A stretch of 64,000 nucleotides of DNA from DB1 sp049323655. Its GTDB lineage: Bacteria; Desulfobacterota; Desulfobulbia; Desulfobulbales; SURF-16. Below, one piece after another: positions 59,163 through 64,000 of the stretch (position 1 is the stretch's first letter; each line of letters opens with the position of its first letter). Location: NCBI GenBank assembly GCA_049323655.1, contig JBMONO010000034.1, positions 1 through 64,000 of the forward strand, read 5' to 3'. The notes under the pieces are model-generated. The model was not told the origin of the DNA. It did no database searches and worked only from the letters and a program-made list of their open reading frames with translations. The position numbers and the translations under genes are program-made.

Positions 59163-60254
59163 TCAGATGGTTTGGGGTTGTTTTCTGGTGAAAATGATAT
59201 CGGCAAAGGCCTCCACGACCTGGGGGTCAAACTGGGTACGGACATGGGCGCGCAGTTCACCCACCGCCTCGTCCTTGGTCATGTTGACCTTGTAGCTGCG
59301 TTTGGAGGTCATGGCGTCAAAGCTGTCCGCCACCGTGACAATTCTGGTCAGCAGATTGATCTCGTCGCCGTGCAGTGCGTCCGGATAGCCGGCGCCGTCC
59401 AGGCGTTCGTGGTGATGGCGGACGATCTCTCCTTCCCGTTCCAGAAACTGGAGAGGCTTGATGATGTTTTCACCGATTTCCGGATGTTTCTTGACCAGTC
59501 GCCATTCCTCATCGGTGAGTGGGCCCGGTTTCTGAATGCAGCTAACATCGATGACCAGTTTGCCGATGTCGTGCAGCTGGCAGGCCCTGGTCAGGACGTC
59601 AATGTCGGCCTTAACCAGACCCATGGTCCGGCCGATCAGTTTGGAGTATTCCGTCACCCTTTTTGTATGGCCGGCGGTATACTGGTCTTTTTCCTCCAGG
59701 GCGGTGTTCAGGGTGATCATGGTGTTGACCGAGGAGATTTCCAGGTGATGGCTGTACTTTTTCAGTAGCTGGTTCTTTTCCGCCAGTTCTTTGGTCTTTT
59801 TGCGGACCTCGCACTCCAGATTTTTTTTGTACATCTTCTCCCGGCGGAGAAACATGCGTTTTTCCACGGCCCGGCGGATCTTAACATCAAAGAGATCGAG
59901 ATCCTCGATTGGTTTTGGGATAAAATCGTAGGCCCCGAGGTTGATCGCCTTTACCGCATATTCCATGGAACCGGCACCGGTGAGAAAGAGCACCGGGATA
60001 TCGAGTTTGCGCCGGTTGAGGGCCTGGATGGTCTCAAACCCGTTCATCCCCGGCATGTTGATGTCGAGGAGGATGGCGTCGATATCATCGGTCACCGCCG
60101 CCAGCACGGCCTTGCCGTCTTCGACGGCAAACACCTGATGGCCGAAGAGTTCGAGAATCTTCACCAGCGCATCGCGGACCAGCGGGTCGTCATCCGCCAT
60201 GAGAATTTTCGGACTGGTCCGATCCGGGGTATAAAGTCGCGCTGATAACGGCAA
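59163..60254 (-). CDS. Response regulator with HD-GYP output domain
   Basis: A 363-residue RpfG-type protein. The receiver domain (14-128) has Asp21-Asp23, the phosphorylation site Asp64 (LLDINMPG), Thr92 and Lys114. A coiled-coil linker (130-170) leads to an HD-GYP domain (185-360) with HD at 228-229 and HHHERLDGAGYP at 280-291, the GYP motif being intact, so c-di-GMP hydrolysis is expected. No histidine kinase gene is adjacent. It shares c-di-GMP signalling with the PilZ protein and the MshEN-bearing ATPase in this window. Confidence 0.92.
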   Translation of the reverse strand: MPLSARLYTPDRTSPKILMADDDPLVRDALVKILELFGHQVFAVEDGKAVLAAVTDDIDAILLDINMPGMNGFETIQALNRRKLDIPVLFLTGAGSMEYAVKAINLGAYDFIPKPIEDLDLFDVKIRRAVEKRMFLRREKMYKKNLECEVRKKTKELAEKNQLLKKYSHHLEISSVNTMITLNTALEEKDQYTAGHTKRVTEYSKLIGRTMGLVKADIDVLTRACQLHDIGKLVIDVSCIQKPGPLTDEEWRLVKKHPEIGENIIKPLQFLEREGEIVRHHHERLDGAGYPDALHGDEINLLTRIVTVADSFDAMTSKRSYKVNMTKDEAVGELRAHVRTQFDPQVVEAFADIIFTRKQPQTI

Positions 60255-60339
60255 GGAGAGTCCTCTTTTTCAGTCTGGACGGGGCAGCGTTGGCCCTGCC
60301 GCCATCACGTGACATGCTGCTTTCATGTGTCGTGCCACT

Positions 60340-61383
60340 CTACAGGTTCCAGAAGTTTTTTGCAATTTTTTGTGCATTGGCCAGGGAGGGCACCGGGACA
60401 TCGCTCCTGCTCAGCCGAAGGAAGGTCTCTTCCGCCAGAAAGGGGCGACCGGACATTTCCGCCAGCACCGCCAGCACCCCGTCGCGCTGACCGGCTACAT
60501 TGTACCCTCCTTCCAGGGTGAAAAGCAGCCGGCCATCGCAGAGCTCGGCGGCCAGCCCCAGCAGAACCCGGGTCATGTAGGCAAAGCCGTCAACCGTTAC
60601 CTTCATGGTGCCGAGCGGGTCGCCCTGGTAGATATCAAAGCCTGCGGAGACCATGATCATGTCCGGCTGATAGGCGCGGGCCAGGGGCGCAAGGAGCTCG
60701 TTGAAGATACGGGCGAATTCCTCGTCACCCTGGCCGCCGGGCAACGGCAGGTTGATCGTGTATCCCACCCCGGCGCCCTCGCCGGTTTCGAGGAGGGCGC
60801 CGGTTCCCGGATAATAGGGATACTGGTGGGTGGAGAAATAGAACACCTGGTTGGTCCCGGCGAAGCTGTGCTGGGTGCCGTTGCCGTGGTGGAGATCCCA
60901 GTCGATGATGAGGATTTTCTCCATCTTCAGATGAGCAAGGGCGTAGCGGGCGGCAATGGCGACGTTGTTAAACAGACAGAAACCCTTGCCGTAGCCCTTT
61001 TCGGCGTGATGACCCGGCGGCCTCACCAGGGCGAAACAGTTATCGATTTCGCCGGCGGCAAGCAGCCGGGCCCCTTCAACGACCGCTCCGGCAGCAAGGC
61101 AGGCAGCGTCATAGGAACGCGGCGAGGTGGTGGTGTCGGCATCAAGCAGGTCAAAGCGCTTGCCGGCGGTGGAGGCCACCCGACGGATATGCGCCTCGGT
61201 GTGATTGAGCGCGATGATCTCGGGCGAAGCCGGGGAAAATTCCGGAAAGAGAAAGGGGGCGCGGATCTCCGGTTTGTCCAGTTGCTCGTAGATGACGCGC
61301 AGCCGTTCCGGGGATTCGACATGGTCGCTGCCCGGCTGGTGCTCGAGAAAAAGGTCGTGTTTCAAGATGGCGGTTCGTCGCAT
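60340..61383 (-). CDS. Histone-deacetylase-fold hydrolase (AcuC/HDAC family)
   Basis: Zinc amidohydrolase of 347 residues. Active-site marks are PPGHHAEKG (His-His), WDLHHGNGTQH with Asp-x-His zinc ligands, and SAGFDIYQGDPLG with the third ligand Asp; GGYN provides the Gly-rich end. Bacterial members deacetylate acetylpolyamines, acetoin-pathway proteins or other acyl amides; the substrate here is unknown. It lies 11 bases upstream-side of the 5-FTHF cyclo-ligase stop, so it belongs to the fthC-trmJ-rnr run on minus. Confidence 0.9.
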   Translation of the reverse strand: MRRTAILKHDLFLEHQPGSDHVESPERLRVIYEQLDKPEIRAPFLFPEFSPASPEIIALNHTEAHIRRVASTAGKRFDLLDADTTTSPRSYDAACLAAGAVVEGARLLAAGEIDNCFALVRPPGHHAEKGYGKGFCLFNNVAIAARYALAHLKMEKILIIDWDLHHGNGTQHSFAGTNQVFYFSTHQYPYYPGTGALLETGEGAGVGYTINLPLPGGQGDEEFARIFNELLAPLARAYQPDMIMVSAGFDIYQGDPLGTMKVTVDGFAYMTRVLLGLAAELCDGRLLFTLEGGYNVAGQRDGVLAVLAEMSGRPFLAEETFLRLSRSDVPVPSLANAQKIAKNFWNL

Positions 61384-61394
61384 ACTGTTCCTCG

Positions 61395-61994
61395 TTATTG
61401 TGCGGTCATGCGTATGGTTTTTTCCGTTACCAGATAGTGGAGGGGCTGGTCATGGGCCAGCAGCGGCAACTGCTGGACCACCTGGAGTTCAAAGGCGAGG
61501 CCGATGCGCAGCGCCTGGGGGGCCGCATCGGCGAGAAAACGATCGTAGTAGCCGCCGCCGTAGCCCAGCCGGCCGCCGTGGTTGTCAAACACCGAGCCGG
61601 GAACGAGCACCGCGTCGAGGGCGGTCGGATCAAAGGGGCGGAGGCGATCCCCGGCCGGCTCGAAAATACCCTGAAAACCGGGCTGCAAATCCCGGCAGGG
61701 ATCACTGATCAGGCAGGGCAGCAGTTTATGCTCTGCCGCCAGGGTGAGCGGGACGCAGACCGCGATGCCCCGTTCGCCAAACAGATCAAAAAGAGGCCAG
61801 GTCTCCACCTCGCTGCGAAAGCTGGCATAGATCATGACCCGGTGCATCCGGCCGAGCTCCGCCATGGCGAGCAGCCGGTCGTGGATCCGGGCGCTCTTTG
61901 CCCGCCGCCGGACCGGATCGAGCCCGTCGCGCAGGGCGAGAATCCGGCGGCGCAAGGCCTTTCGTTCATCTTCAATCAGAAAGATTTCTTTCAT
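61395..61994 (-). CDS. 5-formyltetrahydrofolate cyclo-ligase
   Basis: Folate salvage enzyme of 199 residues that converts 5-formyl-THF to 5,10-methenyl-THF with ATP. Marks are RRRILALRDGLDP, the IYASFRSEVET segment, and the nucleotide-binding LVPGSVFDNHGGRLGYGGGYYDR, of which GRLGYGGGYYDRFL is the core. The end of the frame overlaps nothing downstream; its start lies 23 bases inside the TrmJ-like gene. Translational coupling with that gene is therefore likely. Confidence 0.93.
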   Translation of the reverse strand: MKEIFLIEDERKALRRRILALRDGLDPVRRRAKSARIHDRLLAMAELGRMHRVMIYASFRSEVETWPLFDLFGERGIAVCVPLTLAAEHKLLPCLISDPCRDLQPGFQGIFEPAGDRLRPFDPTALDAVLVPGSVFDNHGGRLGYGGGYYDRFLADAAPQALRIGLAFELQVVQQLPLLAHDQPLHYLVTEKTIRMTAQ

Positions 61995-62775
61995 TTTTTT
62001 TAGAAAAATCGATTATCTGTTTGCAGAAGCCGCCGACAAAGCGCGCCTCCCTGCTGCGCAGGCCTGTCCGGCCGAGGAAGTGGCGGATGTTATGCATCCA
62101 GTAGCCGTACCTTTCCTCCTGCAGATAGCCGATGGCGCGCAACGCCTCTTCGATCAGGCCATACAGGGTTTCCCGCTCGCGATTGCAGGCCAGTCTGGCC
62201 GGGGCTGGTCGATTATCCTGCTGCACTCGCAGCACCTCGCTGTAGAGTTCGTAGGCCAGTAGCGCCACTGCCTGGGCCAGATTGAGGGAGGAAAAATCCG
62301 CGGTGGGAATGGTGGTGACGATATTGCACAGTTTCAGGTCGTCGTTGCTCAGACCCCGATCCTCCGGACCGAAGAGCAGGGCGGCCTGGTTGTTTACCAG
62401 TTTGGGTACGAGATCGACCATGGCCGTCTTGGGCCCTGCCATGGTATGGCGTTGGCGTCCCTGGCGAGCGCTGGTGCCGACGACCCACTGAAAGGGGGCA
62501 AGTGCCTCGTCGAGCCGGGAAAAGATCTCCAGGCCGTCGATCAGGTGACGGGCGTGATGGGTGGCCAGTTTTCGCATGCGCTCCTCGTCCGGCTTCTCCT
62601 TTCCCACCAGGATCAACCGGCTGATTCCCATGTTGCAGGCGACCCGGGCCGCGGCGCCGACGTTTTCCGGATAGGCCGGCCGGACCAGGACAATGGCGAC
62701 CTGGGAAAGTAGTTTTTTCCGGAATTCGATAACAGGGGAATGAGAATGCTCGATACGGCTCATCGGGGCGTTCAT
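61972..62775 (-). CDS. TrmJ-like SPOUT RNA methyltransferase
   Basis: A 267-residue SPOUT-class methyltransferase. SPOUT motif 1 is RPAYPENVGAAARVACNMG (31-49), motif 2 is LLFGPEDRGLSNDDL and motif 3 is IPTADFSSLNLAQAVALLAY, the last two forming the knot that binds S-adenosylmethionine. TrmJ methylates the 2'-hydroxyl of tRNA position 32, and family neighbours act on other positions. Start and rnr stop overlap by four bases (ATGA), and it overlaps the cyclo-ligase start by 23 bases. Confidence 0.9.
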   Translation of the reverse strand: MNAPMSRIEHSHSPVIEFRKKLLSQVAIVLVRPAYPENVGAAARVACNMGISRLILVGKEKPDEERMRKLATHHARHLIDGLEIFSRLDEALAPFQWVVGTSARQGRQRHTMAGPKTAMVDLVPKLVNNQAALLFGPEDRGLSNDDLKLCNIVTTIPTADFSSLNLAQAVALLAYELYSEVLRVQQDNRPAPARLACNRERETLYGLIEEALRAIGYLQEERYGYWMHNIRHFLGRTGLRSREARFVGGFCKQIIDFSKKNERNLSD

Positions 62776-64000
62776 CGGGCGGCGGCAGCCGAGGCCGCGG
62801 TTCGTTTTTCTTCAAGGGCAAAATTGATACGTCGTGCTCGCTTGTCTACCCCGAGGAGCCGAACAATGACCTCATCGCCGACCTGATAAGTGACGCGACT
62901 GCGGCCGGCGACCAGCATGTGGCGTTTTTCGAGAAATTCATAAGAGTCGGGGGGGAGGTCGGACATTGCCACCCCACCGCTGATCATGGTCCCGGCCAAC
63001 TCGACAAAAAGCCCGAAAGAGGTGATGCCGGAGATCACTGCGCTAAATCGTTCGCCGACTTTGTCGGCCATGTAGCGGACCTTGAGGCGGTCGAACATTT
63101 CCCGTTCCGCGTCCACCGCCACCCGTTCCCGCCTGGAGAGGAACTCGCCAGCTTCGTGGAGATCAACCGGCGGCCTGGTCTGCTGTTTGTCCGGCCAGAG
63201 ATGCTGCTGCAAGGCACGGTGAACCATCAGGTCGGGATAACGACGGATGGGCGAGGTGAAATGGGTATAATCAGCGGCCGCCAGCCCGAAATGACCGATG
63301 TTGTCTGGGGCGTAGCGCGCCTGCTGCATGGTCCGCAGGATGAGATTGCTGACCAGATATTCCCGGCTCGTCCCCCTGGTCTGCTCGATAAGGCGATTAA
63401 ACCAGCGCGAGTCATAGCGATCGCCCTTGAGCTGGTAACCCATCGAGATCATGAACTCGGCGAACTCCGCGACCTTGGTCGGCTCGGGCGCCTGGTGGAC
63501 CCGGTAGAGGGCGGCGACATGACGGCGGGTGAAGGTTGCCGCCACCGCCTCGTTGGCGGCCAGCATGAACTCCTCGATGATTTTGTGGGCCAGATTACGC
63601 TCCTGCACGGAGATGGCAGCGATCCGGTCACTGGCAGCATCAATCTCGACAAAGGGTTCAGGAATCTCAAAACCCATGCTGCCCCGGGCGATCCGTTGCT
63701 GCTCGAGCCCGCCGGCCAGCTCAGCCATCCATTTGAGAGGGGTGAGCAGCGGCTTGAAGAGGCGGCGCACCGCGGCCTCGCGGTCCACGACGATGCGCCG
63801 GACCAGGGTATAAGTGAGTCGGTAAGCGCTGCGGATGACGCTTTTGACAAAACGGGTCGTCTGCCGCTGGCCGTTCCGGTCGAAATCGAGGATGGCGGTA
63901 AAGGCGTAACGATCCACCTCCGGGTTGAGGCTGCACAGGTTGTTTGACAGCCGCTCCGGCAGCATCGGCACTACCCCGGTGGGGAAATAGACGCTGGTGC
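62772..64000 (-). CDS. rnr: Ribonuclease R, 5' part beyond the window
   Basis: The C-terminal part (at least 409 residues) of an RNase II/R 3'-5' exoribonuclease. The frame stays open to the window edge with the family segment YFPTGVVPMLPERLSNNLCSL (its core PMLPERLSNN), so the start is outside. Present are the RNB-domain strands DRYAFTAILDFD, the HFTSPIRRYPDLMVHR motif (core FTSPIRRYPDL) and a C-terminal S1 domain (FSAVISGITSFGLFVEL). The catalytic aspartates of the first RNB motif lie upstream of the edge. It overlaps the TrmJ-like gene by four bases. Confidence 0.93.
   Translation of the reverse strand, partial: TSVYFPTGVVPMLPERLSNNLCSLNPEVDRYAFTAILDFDRNGQRQTTRFVKSVIRSAYRLTYTLVRRIVVDREAAVRRLFKPLLTPLKWMAELAGGLEQQRIARGSMGFEIPEPFVEIDAASDRIAAISVQERNLAHKIIEEFMLAANEAVAATFTRRHVAALYRVHQAPEPTKVAEFAEFMISMGYQLKGDRYDSRWFNRLIEQTRGTSREYLVSNLILRTMQQARYAPDNIGHFGLAAADYTHFTSPIRRYPDLMVHRALQQHLWPDKQQTRPPVDLHEAGEFLSRRERVAVDAEREMFDRLKVRYMADKVGERFSAVISGITSFGLFVELAGTMISGGVAMSDLPPDSYEFLEKRHMLVAGRSRVTYQVGDEVIVRLLGVDKRARRINFALEEKRTAASAAAAR

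Noticed and set aside
1..64000. CRISPR array, prophage or insertion sequence with transposase
   Set aside because: No regularly spaced repeats, no integrase or transposase motifs and no phage structural genes were seen; only short non-coding repeats occur.

Overview
The window reads like a chromosome segment of an anaerobic, motile, Gram-negative bacterium of the Desulfobacterota, probably Desulfobulbales-like. This is inferred from gene content, not from a search. The supporting content is: a desulfoferrodoxin, ferritin, flavodiiron and PerR group; a DVU0298-family protein; a LysR regulator resembling those of selenium-using sulfate reducers; P-ring and L-ring flagellar genes; indirect Gln/Asn-tRNA charging (GatCAB); and a GC-rich coding bias. 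No phage, transposase, CRISPR array or rRNA operon was seen.

Layout. 1-1033: non-coding or decayed DNA. 1034-6001: a Ca2+/Na+ antiporter, a methyltransferase, a large TPR lipoprotein and a PPP-type phosphatase. 6038-10331 (minus): nadA, a fused HPF/cold-shock protein, and an overlapping sfsA-queC-nagZ operon. 10552-22131: a flagellar block, flhB-like, flgF, flgG, flgA, flgH, flgI, flgJ, flgN, flgK, flgL, csrA, fliW, with flgM convergent. Two sequences match the sigma-54 -24/-12 consensus, in front of flgF and flgI, and one matches the sigma-28 consensus, in front of flgM. This gives a readable picture of class-ordered control: sigma-54 makes hook-rod and ring parts, FlgM restrains FliA, and CsrA-FliW tunes flagellin translation. 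22431-28697: polA, a PpiD-like chaperone, a small J-protein, plsY and a guanine-deaminase-like enzyme.

28775-34373 is a redox and oxygen-defence island. An FNR-type box sits at -41.5 from a predicted start in front of an HD-domain plus ferredoxin pair, followed by a DVU0298 protein, flavodiiron protein, ferritin, superoxide reductase and a PerR-like regulator with a palindromic operator. 34590-36439 holds a MITE-like element, tRNA-Glu, tRNA-Lys and RdgC, which appears split into two genes. 36529-39867 is gatB-radC-hemW. 39877-52357 (minus) holds an HDOD protein, a GspE/PilB ATPase, a 1421-residue PPDK-like protein, gapA, a hypothetical protein, a glycogen synthase, aroC and aroK. 52495-53977: a peroxiredoxin and an XTP pyrophosphatase. 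54019-64000 (minus): LysR, PilZ, cmk, hisC, gatA, gatC, an HD-GYP regulator, an HDAC-like enzyme, 5-FTHF cyclo-ligase, a TrmJ-like methyltransferase and the 3' part of rnr.

The least expected signal is two families of short dispersed repeats lying directly upstream of genes and oriented with them. Family B is about 105 bp and opens with a 10-bp hairpin that shows a compensatory base-pair change between copies. It precedes polA, rdgC and a PilZ gene, with a partial copy before sfsA. Family A is about 110-145 bp and is built on ACCACAGAG inverted ends. It precedes flhB-like, dfx, aroC and gatA, and one copy supplies the last codons of aroK. Whether these are RNA leaders, mobile promoters or MITE relics cannot be decided from the window alone.
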